This document shows positions 1 through 8,363 of a stretch of DNA of 50,303 bases, piece by piece; position 1 is the stretch's first letter; each line of letters begins with the position of its first letter. Location of the stretch: positions 1-50,303 of the forward strand of contig CAJZEE010000006.1 of NCBI GenBank assembly GCA_915066865.1. The letters run 5' to 3'. A program made the position numbers and the translations under genes. The notes under the pieces were generated by a model. The model had not been told where the DNA came from and ran no database searches. It worked only from the letters and a program-made list of their open reading frames with translations. Origin of the DNA: an uncultured Veillonella sp. (GTDB lineage: Bacteria > Bacillota > Negativicutes > Veillonellales > Veillonellaceae).

Positions 1-60
1 TATAATAATTATTATACTTATTCTAGTTATTCTAATTATAATAGTTATTAAAACGTTCTA

Positions 61-627
61 TTAGTGCTGTAATTCTTTAATAATTCTCTTGCCAAGAGAT
101 GCTGCTACAGCGCACAAGAAAATGTCTGGGCCAACTGGGATTAGGAAGCAAGTAATAATGACAGCTTCCACACCAATCGGCTTACCTAAATACAGATTCA
201 TAATAAAGTATAGGTACACCATGCCAAGACCATATACAATAAATAGATTTAATATGGATCCGGCTAGCAAACGTTTGAACGATAGTGTATCCATTGTCTC
301 TGCAATGCGTCCTACTGCATACGCACCAACCATAAAGCCAATTAAATAACCAAAGGTAGGTTGCAAAATATAACTAGGACCTCCACCAGATGTAAAAATA
401 GGAACCCCAACAAGGCCTAGTACAATATAAATGCCAACACTAGCGGCACCTAAACGACTACCTAAAACAATGCCCGCTAATGTAGTAAATAAGATTTGCA
501 ATGTAAACGGACAATTCGGTAATGGGACCCGTATGAAAGCACCAACCGCGATTAGCGCCACAAAGAGTGCTGTCATCGTTAACTGACGGGTGGTAATGCG
601 AGTTTGTTTTGATACAGTAGAGCTCAT
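61..627 (-). CDS. bioY: BioY-type biotin ECF transporter S component
   Basis: This 188-aa, strongly hydrophobic protein has about six membrane segments. It shows the BioY signature PSYILQPTFGYLIGF near residues 84-98, after a GGG loop. BioY is the substrate-binding S component of energy-coupling factor transporters and captures biotin at the cytoplasmic membrane. No EcfA/EcfT energising genes are in the window, so it probably uses a shared module encoded elsewhere or works alone. The start is the ATG at 627, preceded by GGAGG about 6 nt upstream. It is a single-gene unit with its own promoter. Family assignment is from recognition and confidence is high. Confidence 0.93.
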   Translation of the reverse strand: MSSTVSKQTRITTRQLTMTALFVALIAVGAFIRVPLPNCPFTLQILFTTLAGIVLGSRLGAASVGIYIVLGLVGVPIFTSGGGPSYILQPTFGYLIGFMVGAYAVGRIAETMDTLSFKRLLAGSILNLFIVYGLGMVYLYFIMNLYLGKPIGVEAVIITCFLIPVGPDIFLCAVAASLGKRIIKELQH

Positions 628-725
628 GGTATACCTCCATTCATAACAGACCTAAGCAGGAATTTGTGCTATCAATGGAGAATAAAAGTCCAAGATAACA
701 CGGAAACAAACTACTAACTATCTAA

Positions 726-768
726 ATTAAAGCACTTGTATTTTTAATTGTCAACTATAATGGTTGAC
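726..768 (-). promoter_or_regulatory. bioY promoter with overlapping palindrome
   Basis: On the minus strand TTGACA (749-754) and TTTAAT (726-731) are separated by 17 bp. The -35 box overlaps the inverted repeat GTCAACTATAATGGTTGAC (750-768, 6-bp arms), a possible repressor site. The spacing is too short for a standard BirA operator, so the regulator is unknown. The rest of 628-1021 is AT-rich and shows no gene. Confidence 0.6.
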
Positions 769-1021
769 TTTTAGTTTACTATATAGTCTAATACTATATA
801 TACTATGTTTTTAGTACTTTTTAATTTTGACTATAGCTAATAGTTATTATCAATAGTTCATAATAACTAAAAGATATACTCATCTTCATACAAAAATCAT
901 CTAATTTCACCTTATTTTCATACAATAATATTAAATTATACATAAGTAGATTGAGTAAAATCTACTTTCACAAAATCGTAACTAAACGAAAATTATAATT
1001 TGGTATCAGGAGGCATTGCTT

Positions 1022-1609
1022 ATGAAAAATGTTAAGAAAGTATCCAAAGTACTATGTGCATTTGGCGTTAGTACAGTATTATTAGCAGGTGTAGTTGGTG
1101 CAGCTAGCAACCATGGTTACAACAACCATAGCAACTGGAATGGTGTTGGTAGCGTTGCTCCATCCGCACAAGCTAACTATTCTGTTGACTATATGGGCGC
1201 TGTTACAGTATTCCAACAACAATTCCCTGGCGCTACTGTAAAATCTATTTCCTATGATGCAAAACATAATCCTTACTATGAAGTAGAAGGTTATTATGGC
1301 AACCGTGAAGTAGAGCTTAAAGTAGACGAAGCATCTGGTCAAATCGTTGGTAAAGAAGTAAAAGGTTACTCCAAAGCTTCTAAAACAATTAACGTTCAAA
1401 ACATCATCATTCCTGAAGTAGCTGAAACAAAAGCTATGGAAAAAGTTGGTTCTGATTTCCAAACTATGGATTGGACTGTTGAACGTGAAAACGGCAGAGT
1501 TGTATATGAATTTGATATGACAACTGGCGGCGGTAAAAATGCTGAAGTTAAAGTAGACGCTACATCCGGCAAAGTTATTAGCGCTAAAGTTAAAAACACA
1601 AAATACTAA
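1022..1609 (+). CDS. secreted protein with two PepSY-like repeats (PepSY-1)
   Basis: The protein has 195 aa. An N-terminal signal peptide (Lys-rich start, hydrophobic core ending near AGVVGAA) is followed by a short Asn/Ser-rich spacer and two repeated PepSY-like units, about residues 48-110 and 112-195. The units end in the parallel motifs VELKVDEASGQIVGKEVK and AEVKVDATSGKVISAKVK. PepSY domains are small extracytoplasmic folds often linked to protease inhibition, but the role here is unknown. The start is the ATG at 1022 with AGGAGG 8 nt upstream; a TTG at 1016 is too close to that site. Two more PepSY genes lie at 43067-45203. Confidence 0.85.
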   Translation: MKNVKKVSKVLCAFGVSTVLLAGVVGAASNHGYNNHSNWNGVGSVAPSAQANYSVDYMGAVTVFQQQFPGATVKSISYDAKHNPYYEVEGYYGNREVELKVDEASGQIVGKEVKGYSKASKTINVQNIIIPEVAETKAMEKVGSDFQTMDWTVERENGRVVYEFDMTTGGGKNAEVKVDATSGKVISAKVKNTKY

Positions 1610-1833
1610 GATTTTCATTTCATCAAGTGAAACCCTATCCTAACCCACTTAGATGACACACTACACATATAACACACATACTATACACACTGTATTCTTT
1701 GGATACACTCTCTAACACACTCTCAGAGAGCCCGTAACACTAACCACGGGCTCCCTAACATCCTATCTCACACAATAGGAAAACGGTCTGTGCACACACC
1801 ACAGACCAAACGTTACACACACTATACTCCCTT
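1610..1833 (+). other. CA-rich 3' tail with serial hairpins after PepSY-1
   Basis: There is no gene here. The sense strand is C/A-rich and G-poor, with many ACAC runs. Hairpins follow one another: GAGCCCGT/ACGGGCTC (1728-1753), TCCTAT/ATAGGA (1761-1780) and GGTCTGTG/CACAGACC (1785-1807). The segment leads into the intrinsic terminator at 1834. A similar CA-rich tail follows the PepSY-2 gene. Confidence 0.6.
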
Positions 1834-1865
1834 AAAGACCTTGGATCATTAAATCCAAGGTCTTT
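1834..1865 (+). terminator. intrinsic terminator after PepSY-1
   Basis: The 13-bp stem AAAGACCTTGGAT / ATCCAAGGTCTTT has a 6-nt loop, and its 3' arm runs into TTTTT. It points away from PepSY-1. Confidence 0.85.
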
Positions 1866-1941
1866 TTATGCCCATTCTATCAAGGTTGTATTACACCTAC
1901 ACAACATTTCATTCTTATAAAGACAACAACACACTAATAAC

Positions 1942-1969
1942 AAAAAAGCCTCCCAGTGGGAGGCCTTTT
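1942..1969 (-). terminator. terminator after metY
   Basis: GCCTCCC and GGGAGGCC are separated by 3 nt. Read on the minus strand, the hairpin is followed by TTTTTTG and closes the metY transcript. Confidence 0.8.
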
Positions 1970-2090
1970 GCATAAGTTTTATAGGTTTGATAGTTATGTG
2001 TTCTATTTCTTAAGCAAAGTTCAGCTTAAGGATATCATTTGTAAGTTTTGAAGGTTTGATCTATAGTTTTCCAAACAAGAGGTACGAAAA

Positions 2091-3362
2091 TTATGCTTTA
2101 TCTAAAGCTTGTGCCAAGTCTTCGATGATATCATCGATATTTTCAAGGCCGATGGATACACGGATCATATCTGGTGTTACGCCAGCAGATTTTTGTTGTT
2201 CTTCGTTAAGTTGTGCATGTGTTGTGGATGCAGGATGGATAACAAGAGATTTAGCATCTGCTACGTTGGCAAGATTGGAGAAGATTTCCAAAGAATCAAC
2301 TAGCTTAATACCGGCTTCTTTACCACCTTTTACACCGAATGTGAATACTGCACCAACACCTTTAGGGAAGTATTTATCAGCTAATGCTTTGTATTTGCTG
2401 TCTTCTAATTCTGGATAGCTTACCCATGCTACCTTAGGATGTTTGCTCAAGAAATCTACTACTTTACGAGCATTTTCTACGTGACGTTCTACGCGCAAGG
2501 ACAATGTTTCAATACCTTGCAAGATTTGCCATGCTGCAAGTGGAGTAATGCATGCACCAGTATCACGAAGTAATTGAGCACGAATTTTTACAGTGAATGG
2601 GATTGGCAAATCACCAAATACTAATCCATTGTAGTGTTCGTCACCTTCGGAGAAGCCAGGGTATTTACCAGAACCTTTATAGTCGAATTTACCAGATTCT
2701 ACTACTACGCCAGCCAATGTTGTACCGTGACCACCAAGGTATTTAGTAGCAGAGTGTACAACTACGTCAGCACCATGTTCTAATGGACGGAATAAGTATG
2801 GAGATGCAAATGTGTTATCTACGATCAAGATGATATTGTGCTTATGTGCAATATCAGCTATAGCTTGTACATCGATAAGATTAATACCAGGGTTACCAAT
2901 AGATTCGATATAAACGGCTTTAGTCTTTTCATCGATAGCTGCTTCAAATTCTTCCAAATGATCCGGATTTACGAATTTAGTTTGAATCCCCAAGCGAGGC
3001 AATGTAGCAGTAAACAAATTATAAGTACCACCATACAATGTGGATGCAGCAACAATATTATCACCAGCATCTGCTACATTTAAAATAGAGTACGTAACCG
3101 CTGCAGAACCAGATGCTACTGCAATACCAGCAGCACCGCCTTCAAGTTGTGCTACACGAGCATCCAATACATCTGTAGTAGGATTGCCAAGGCGAGAGTA
3201 AATACCACCAGGATTAGTCAATGCAAAACGGCCTGCTGCTTCTTCTGCATCTTTAAATACGAAAGATGTAGTTTGGTAAATAGGTACTGCACGAGAACCT
3301 GTTGGATCCACGGTATGACCAGCATGTAATTGTAATGTTTCAAATCTGTATTGTTTGCTCAT
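2091..3362 (-). CDS. metY: O-acetylhomoserine sulfhydrylase (Cys/Met PLP family)
   Basis: This 423-aa fold-type-I PLP enzyme belongs to the Cys/Met metabolism family. The PLP lysine lies in SATKYLGGHG, and the cofactor Asp in IIVDNTFASPY. A long insert after the active site (GKYPGFSEGDEHYNG region) is typical of O-acetylhomoserine sulfhydrylases and is absent from the shorter MetB protein at 5852-6985. It would make homocysteine from O-acetylhomoserine and sulfide. The acetyl route fits Glu111 of the neighbouring MetA. The ATG at 3362 has AAGGAG 8 nt upstream. It is separated from the metB-patB-metA operon by a terminator and has its own promoter. The exact thiol donor is not provable from sequence. 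Confidence 0.92.
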   Translation of the reverse strand: MSKQYRFETLQLHAGHTVDPTGSRAVPIYQTTSFVFKDAEEAAGRFALTNPGGIYSRLGNPTTDVLDARVAQLEGGAAGIAVASGSAAVTYSILNVADAGDNIVAASTLYGGTYNLFTATLPRLGIQTKFVNPDHLEEFEAAIDEKTKAVYIESIGNPGINLIDVQAIADIAHKHNIILIVDNTFASPYLFRPLEHGADVVVHSATKYLGGHGTTLAGVVVESGKFDYKGSGKYPGFSEGDEHYNGLVFGDLPIPFTVKIRAQLLRDTGACITPLAAWQILQGIETLSLRVERHVENARKVVDFLSKHPKVAWVSYPELEDSKYKALADKYFPKGVGAVFTFGVKGGKEAGIKLVDSLEIFSNLANVADAKSLVIHPASTTHAQLNEEQQKSAGVTPDMIRVSIGLENIDDIIEDLAQALDKA

Positions 3363-3415
3363 TATAACAACTCCTTTATATTAACTGTGAATTGAGTTCA
3401 TTCTTTATGCCTAGT

Positions 3416-3444
3416 ATAGTACTATGTTTTAAAAAATATGTCTA
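3416..3444 (-). promoter_or_regulatory. metY promoter
   Basis: TAGACA (3439-3444) and TACTAT (3416-3421) are separated by 17 bp on the minus strand, about 50 nt upstream of the metY start. I see no SAM riboswitch core in this leader. Confidence 0.5.
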
Positions 3445-3556
3445 CTATTTTTTATATGGTCTTCTCCATAACTTTAAACTATGGTAAGCAAAGGACGATA
3501 AAAACTTTTACCAAAGACTCTAATGCGAACTAAATCATTTTATGAAAAATAAAAAT

Positions 3557-3613
3557 CCCCTAATTACTTCCAAAGAACTAGTTCCCTTGAGAAATGTTAG
3601 AAGTAATTAGGGG
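3557..3613 (-). terminator. terminator of the metB-patB-metA operon
   Basis: The 14-bp perfect stem CCCCTAATTACTTC / GAAGTAATTAGGGG has a 29-nt loop. On the minus strand it is followed by ATTTTTATTTTT. It lies between metA and the metY promoter. Confidence 0.8.
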
Positions 3614-3653
3614 TACATATTACTATCAATAGATTAGAAATAAGTACTTACAT

Positions 3654-4613
3654 TTAGATGTAAGCGCCTAAATTTTTATCCCGTTCAAATTTCATTTTTT
3701 GGATTTGTTCAATGATGTACGGTGTTTCTTGGTATACATAGTAGTTCAACCAGTTTGTAAATAATAGTGTACTTACAGAGCGCCAGCGCACGATGGGACG
3801 TTGTTTTGGATCATTATCCGGGAAGTAGTTTTCAGGAACTGCAATATCCATACCTTTTTTGATATCCCGCACGTACTCACGGTTAAGTGTGTCCCAATCG
3901 TATTCGGCATGACCAAATACAAAGATATGCTTATTATCTAAACTACGAACGATAGCAGCACCTGTTGGTTCAGACCCAGCCAAAAGTTCCAAGTCACGAT
4001 TTTCCTTAATTTGTTGCAAAGAAACTGTAGTGTGACGAGAATGTGGCATCCAAAACTTTTCATCAAATCCACGCATGAGCACTGGTCGATCATTATAAAT
4101 ATCGTGTTCATAAACACCGAATAATTTCTCATCCATAATAGATTTGTTAATACCAAAGTGATGATATAAACCAGCTTGAGCCCCCCAACAGATATAGAAG
4201 GTCGAATATACATGTTCTTCGCCCCAGTTCATGATTTCTACGAGTTCAGACCAATAGTCTACCTCTTCAAAAGGCATTAACTCAACAGGAGCACCGGTAA
4301 TAATCATACCGTCAAAGAACTGGTCTTTTACCTCATCAAAAGTACGATAGAAAGTTTCTAAATATTGTTCATCTGTATTTTTAGCCTTACGAGATGCGGT
4401 ATGCAACAATGTTAAATTAACTTGCAATGGGCTATTACTGAGAGCACGCAAAATTTGCGTCTCCGTCACTTCTTTAGTAGGCATCAAATTGACTAGCAAA
4501 ATTTGCAAAGGTCGGATCTGTTGATTTTCCGCCCGCTCAGTATCCATAACGAAAATATTCTCTTGAGCTAATTTCGTTATGGCCGGTAAATTTTTTATTA
4601 CTTTAATAGGCAT
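3654..4613 (-). CDS. metA: homoserine O-acetyltransferase (MetA family)
   Basis: The protein has 319 aa, close to the usual MetA length. The nucleophile Cys142 is in FYICWGAQAG, and the catalytic His235 and Glu237 are in FGHAEYDW. Residue 111 is Glu (ITGAPVE); in characterised MetA proteins Glu at this position goes with acetyl-CoA and Gly with succinyl-CoA, so acetylation is predicted. This gives the first committed step of methionine synthesis and feeds MetY. The ATG at 4613 has AGAGGTGA upstream. It is the last gene of the operon, 43 nt after patB, and is followed by a strong terminator. Confidence 0.95.
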   Translation of the reverse strand: MPIKVIKNLPAITKLAQENIFVMDTERAENQQIRPLQILLVNLMPTKEVTETQILRALSNSPLQVNLTLLHTASRKAKNTDEQYLETFYRTFDEVKDQFFDGMIITGAPVELMPFEEVDYWSELVEIMNWGEEHVYSTFYICWGAQAGLYHHFGINKSIMDEKLFGVYEHDIYNDRPVLMRGFDEKFWMPHSRHTTVSLQQIKENRDLELLAGSEPTGAAIVRSLDNKHIFVFGHAEYDWDTLNREYVRDIKKGMDIAVPENYFPDNDPKQRPIVRWRSVSTLLFTNWLNYYVYQETPYIIEQIQKMKFERDKNLGAYI

Positions 4614-4656
4614 AATGTCACCTCTACATATTCTACAATTTGATAACCTAATCTAA

Positions 4657-5841
4657 TTAAAAGCCCTTAGCCTCATAGGCACGGCGCCAAGATTCGAGCC
4701 CTTCTTCTAATATTTTACGAGGACAAGCAACATTAATGCGTTCAAAGTCCTCCCCATCGATGCCAAACATAGAACCCGTATCGAGCCATAACTTGGCATC
4801 ATTAACGATCCATTCATCTCGCTCTTTAGGGCTCAGCGGCAATTGAGAACAATCTAGCCACATGAGATATGTCCCTTCAGGCCGATACACATGGATTTTT
4901 GGCATATATTTTGCTATATAGTCGATGGTAAATTGAATATTGTCTTGAATATATTCTTTCAATTCATCAAGCCAAGGAGCCCCTACTTTGTAGGCCCCTT
5001 CACAGCCCACAATCCCCATCGTGTTCAATTGGCTATAACCAGCACGATCGATTTCTTTGATAAAACGGCGGCGTAAGGAATCATTAGGAATGAAAATATT
5101 ACTTACTTGTAAGCCTGCAATGTTGAAGGTCTTACTAGGTGCTGTACATACAATACAGTGTTCTGCATAGCTTTCACCAAGAGCGGCAAAGACCTTATGC
5201 GTATGCCCTTTCCATACAAAATCTGCATGGATTTCATCGCTCACAATGAGCACATTATGTTTAATACAAATATCGCCGAGGCGTTTCAACTCGTCCTCAG
5301 TCCACACGCGTCCTACCGGATTATGGGGGTTACACAAGAGGAATAATGTAACATTTTCCTCAACGATAGCTCGCTCAATGCCTTCAAAGTCGATAGTATA
5401 TCTCTCTTCGCCTTTGATGAGCGGCACATTGATAAGATGCCGATTGTTGTCATCAATAACCATGCTAAATGGGTAGTACACTGGTTGGTTGATGAGCACA
5501 CCTTCACCCTCCTTGGTGAAAGCTCGCACCGCCATCGCCAAAGCAAATACAATCCCAGGCGTTTTAACAAGCCATTTTTGTTCTGGAATCCAGTTAAAAC
5601 GAGTGCTAAACCAATTTTGTAACACATCAAAGTATTCGTCGTCGGACTCGGTATATCCGAACACACCATGGTTTACGCGGTCTAATAAAATTTGTTTCAA
5701 TTCAGGGGGAATTTCAAAATCCATATCCGCTACCCAGAATGGCAACACATCCGCAGGTTTGCCTCGTTTTACAGCAAAATCATATTTTAAAGATTTCGTG
5801 TGCGTTCTATCTAAAATTTGATCAAAGTTATATTGTCCCAT
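4657..5841 (-). CDS. patB: PatB/MalY-type cystathionine beta-lyase (class I/II aminotransferase fold)
   Basis: This 394-aa PLP protein has the MalY/PatB pattern: VLPFWVADMDFE near the N-terminus, NPHNPVGRVW, VSDEIHADFV and the PLP lysine in APSKTFNIAGL. Members cleave cystathionine, cysteine or related C-S bonds. Between metB and metA, the likely role is cystathionine to homocysteine. The start is the ATG at 5841 with AAGGAG 5 nt upstream; an upstream in-frame start would lie inside metB. The metB stop is only 10 nt away, so translation is probably coupled. MalY and PatB names are used interchangeably for this family. Confidence 0.88.
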   Translation of the reverse strand: MGQYNFDQILDRTHTKSLKYDFAVKRGKPADVLPFWVADMDFEIPPELKQILLDRVNHGVFGYTESDDEYFDVLQNWFSTRFNWIPEQKWLVKTPGIVFALAMAVRAFTKEGEGVLINQPVYYPFSMVIDDNNRHLINVPLIKGEERYTIDFEGIERAIVEENVTLFLLCNPHNPVGRVWTEDELKRLGDICIKHNVLIVSDEIHADFVWKGHTHKVFAALGESYAEHCIVCTAPSKTFNIAGLQVSNIFIPNDSLRRRFIKEIDRAGYSQLNTMGIVGCEGAYKVGAPWLDELKEYIQDNIQFTIDYIAKYMPKIHVYRPEGTYLMWLDCSQLPLSPKERDEWIVNDAKLWLDTGSMFGIDGEDFERINVACPRKILEEGLESWRRAYEAKGF

Positions 5842-5851
5842 AGGAACTCCT

Positions 5852-6985
5852 TTATTTATTAAAAGCTTGTTCCAAGTCTGCAATCAAGTCTTCTGTATCT
5901 TCAATCCCTACAGATAAACGCAACAAACGACGTGTAATACCTTTACGTTCTGCATCTTCCGGTTTTAAATCTGGATGTGTTTGCGTTACAGGGTATGTCA
6001 ACAAGGATTCTGTACCACCAAGACTTTCAGCGAATTGAATAAGCTCAATACCTTCTAATACTTGTTTAGCCGTTTCTTCGCTATCTACTTCGAAGGATAA
6101 CATGCCGCCAAAGCCTGTTGTTTGAGCTTTATTGATTTCATAGCCCGGATGTTCAGGAAGTCCTGGGAACAATACTTTTGTTACCTTAGGTTGTGTCTTT
6201 AGCCATTCCGCAAGAGCAATGGCATTCTTTTGGTGTTGCTCCATACGAAGTGCCAATGTTTTTACGCCGCGAATAACGAGCCAGCTATCCATAGCAGATA
6301 AACATGCACCTACGGTTTTGTACGTTAAACGCAATTTTGCGGCGATTTCTTCGTCTTTTACAATAGTAAAACCAGAAATTACATCGTGATGACCACCGAT
6401 GAATTTTGTACCACTATGAACGACAATATCGGCACCCAAGGTCAATGGCTTTTGGAAATATGGACTCAAAAATGTGTTGTCGATAATCACTAGCGCATTA
6501 CGTTCATGCGCCAATGCACAGAGTGCACGAATATCGGTAATCTCCATCATAGGATTTGTCGGTGTTTCAATATAAACAGCCTTTGTATTTGGTTTAAAAG
6601 CAGCTTTCACCGCATCAAGATCAGAGGTGCCTACATAAGTGAACTCAATGCCGTTCTGTTCGTAAATATTTGTGAACATACGGATAGAACCACCATATAA
6701 ATCATCACCTAAGATGATGTGATCTCCAGGAGAGAATAGGTGGAATACTGCGTCCACAGCTGCCATACCGGAGGAAAATGCCAATGCATCTGTACCTTCT
6801 TCAAGGCCAGCTATCAATTGTTCCAAACGGTCGCGCGTTGGATTAGACTCGCGCGAATATTGATAACCTGTTGTATCCCCCAACTTTGGATGAGAAAATG
6901 TACTAGACATATAGATTGCAGGGGAAATTGCACCAGTGCTATCTGGTTTACCACTGCCGTGAACACATTTTGTATTAAATTTCAT
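5852..6985 (-). CDS. metB: cystathionine gamma-synthase/lyase (Cys/Met PLP family)
   Basis: The protein has 377 aa. The PLP lysine is in HSGTKFIGGHHD, the PLP phosphate-binding region includes SSGMAAVDAV, and YQYSRESNPTRD is the family N-terminal signature. Its size and features fit MetB or the closely related cystathionine gamma-lyase; context favours cystathionine synthesis. The ATG at 6985 has GAGGAG upstream; the TTG 9 nt earlier is too close. It is the first gene of the metB-patB-metA operon. With MetY in the next unit, the cell could run both transsulfuration and direct sulfhydrylation. Confidence 0.88.
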   Translation of the reverse strand: MKFNTKCVHGSGKPDSTGAISPAIYMSSTFSHPKLGDTTGYQYSRESNPTRDRLEQLIAGLEEGTDALAFSSGMAAVDAVFHLFSPGDHIILGDDLYGGSIRMFTNIYEQNGIEFTYVGTSDLDAVKAAFKPNTKAVYIETPTNPMMEITDIRALCALAHERNALVIIDNTFLSPYFQKPLTLGADIVVHSGTKFIGGHHDVISGFTIVKDEEIAAKLRLTYKTVGACLSAMDSWLVIRGVKTLALRMEQHQKNAIALAEWLKTQPKVTKVLFPGLPEHPGYEINKAQTTGFGGMLSFEVDSEETAKQVLEGIELIQFAESLGGTESLLTYPVTQTHPDLKPEDAERKGITRRLLRLSVGIEDTEDLIADLEQAFNK

Positions 6986-7004
6986 TCCTATCAACTCCTC
7001 ATAT

Positions 7005-7051
7005 TTGTATACAATATGTTAATTATAAAAGTAGACAATGACTAAGGTCAA
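7005..7051 (-). promoter_or_regulatory. metB operon promoter and palindrome
   Basis: TTGACC (7046-7051) and TATAAT (7022-7027) are 18 bp apart on the minus strand. The perfect 10-bp palindrome TTGTATACAA (7005-7014) sits at the expected transcription start and could be an operator. Confidence 0.6.
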
Positions 7052-7058
7052 CAAAAAT

Positions 7059-7083
7059 GGGCACTCATACTGCCTGAGTGCCC
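7059..7083 (-). terminator. terminator after the ECF S component gene
   Basis: GGGCACTCA and TGAGTGCCC are separated by 7 nt. On the minus strand the hairpin is followed by ATTTTTG. It insulates the metB promoter from the gene at 7138. Confidence 0.8.
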
Positions 7084-7137
7084 CGAAAAAGTCATATCTA
7101 TTTTGAATGGGTTGTCATAACTCTAAGTTAAGTTAGA

Positions 7138-7641
7138 CTAATTTTTAGTACGTTTTGTAATAAGTAATGCCAAAATAATACCTAAAGAAGATGTTACCAA
7201 TTGAGGCCAACTAGCTACAAAAAGCATGGTATTTACAATCTTTGGTGGAAATTGGAACAAGGAGAAGAACAAGGAGTACCCTCCAAAGAGTACGCCGGCT
7301 TTTACCAAAGCCGCCACAATAATAAGTAAAAGCTTTGGCTTATGTTGTAACCAATGTGCCACAAATACATACGCTGTCGTGCCAAGAGCCGTAATCAAAA
7401 TGAACGGCGGTAATGGTAACATGCCTTGTAAATGCGCCACCACTGGTGCAATCCAAGCAATGACTAGACCATTTTTCCAACCATAGCGCCACGTCGCCAA
7501 AACAAATGTAGCAGATGTAATGGAACCGATGAGGAACATGCTCACCTGATTAGGAATAAAGGGAAAAATAAGGCGCAAGCTTTGCGCCAATAAGGCAACG
7601 GCCAACAAGAGACCTGTGCCCGTAATAGATTTTGTAGACAT
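7138..7641 (-). CDS. putative ECF transporter S component, substrate unknown
   Basis: This 167-aa protein is almost entirely hydrophobic, with about five or six membrane segments and a basic C-terminus (TKRTKN). Size and layout fit an S component of an energy-coupling factor transporter or a similar small core membrane protein. No ATPase or T component is adjacent. It ends just upstream of the metB operon but is separated from it by a terminator, so a link to methionine is only suggestive. The ATG at 7641 has AGGAGG 5 nt upstream. It may be co-transcribed with the PACE gene 58 nt upstream. Confidence 0.5.
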   Translation of the reverse strand: MSTKSITGTGLLLAVALLAQSLRLIFPFIPNQVSMFLIGSITSATFVLATWRYGWKNGLVIAWIAPVVAHLQGMLPLPPFILITALGTTAYVFVAHWLQHKPKLLLIIVAALVKAGVLFGGYSLFFSLFQFPPKIVNTMLFVASWPQLVTSSLGIILALLITKRTKN

Positions 7642-7699
7642 AAGAACCTCCTACTATACGATATAGATTTTACAAGAGGTACCTACCTCACATTCAAAA

Positions 7700-8104
7700 T
7701 TAAGCCTCTACAAAATATAGACGTGCTCGATCATATACCCAATTATAAATATAAGTATAACCTAATATGACTAATGTCATCGTTATATCTGTAGCAAAGG
7801 CCATCCAAAAGCTCATATGCATCATGTACATAATAATAGGCACTGTGGCAAGCATAAACAAACCTTCAAACAACACTGCATGAATTGTGCGGATTACAGG
7901 CCCTCGCGCTAATCGGTCACCTAGTACTAGTTTATCAAATATCCAGTTAAACACAAAATTCCAAACCATCGCCAACAAGGAAAAAATAATCATCAAGACC
8001 AAAGGCTGCCCCTCATGCGGAACAAACTGCATCACCAAACAGCCAATCAAAACACAGCCCAGCTCATATAAAATCGACTGTACAACACGCTCTGTAGCAG
8101 ACAT
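7700..8104 (-). CDS. PACE family proton-coupled efflux protein
   Basis: The protein has 134 aa, made of two repeated bacterial transmembrane pair units. It shows the family marks: Glu14 in the first helix (SILYELG), WNFVFNWIFD, RTIHAVLFEG and YTYIYNWVYD. PACE proteins (AceI type) export biocides such as chlorhexidine and short diamines in exchange for protons. Substrate cannot be read from sequence. The ATG at 8104 has GGAGGTGG about 9 nt upstream. Confidence 0.88.
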   Translation of the reverse strand: MSATERVVQSILYELGCVLIGCLVMQFVPHEGQPLVLMIIFSLLAMVWNFVFNWIFDKLVLGDRLARGPVIRTIHAVLFEGLFMLATVPIIMYMMHMSFWMAFATDITMTLVILGYTYIYNWVYDRARLYFVEA

Positions 8105-8296
8105 AATAATAAACCACCTCCATCAGAAACCCCAAAAAAGATATTTACTATCACATCAATATTATATTTATTTTCTTAGATTTGTCGAGCTCTATCGAGT
8201 TTTTCCATTTTCGGATATAAAGAAAGCTACTCGTAGTATTCTGTAAGCTCGACTTACTTTTCCTAAAGTGAGTATTGTTATTTTAAGATAGAAGAA

Positions 8297-8356
8297 GCCG
8301 CCATATGTCTGTCCAGCGACTTGCAGCGAATGGAGCGCAGAGAGACATATGGCGGC
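8297..8356. repeat. long imperfect palindrome between DASS and PACE genes
   Basis: The perfect 14-bp arms GCCGCCATATGTCT (8297-8310) and AGACATATGGCGGC (8343-8356) enclose 32 nt with further GC-rich pairing potential (CAGCGACTTGCAGCG). It begins 8 nt after the DASS stop and could serve as its terminator, although T-runs are weak. The GC-rich composition stands out from the AT-rich surroundings and suggests a REP- or MITE-like repeat. The rest of 8105-8296 shows only a second weak inverted repeat, GTCGAGCT (8184-8191) with AGCTCGAC (8248-8255). Confidence 0.55.
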
Positions 8357-8363
8357 GGAAAGC

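Noticed and set aside
1082..1618. 178-codon minus-strand frame across PepSY-1
   Set aside because: It is a shadow of the clear plus-strand gene with a signal peptide and ribosome site, and is Phe/Cys/Tyr-rich without domains.
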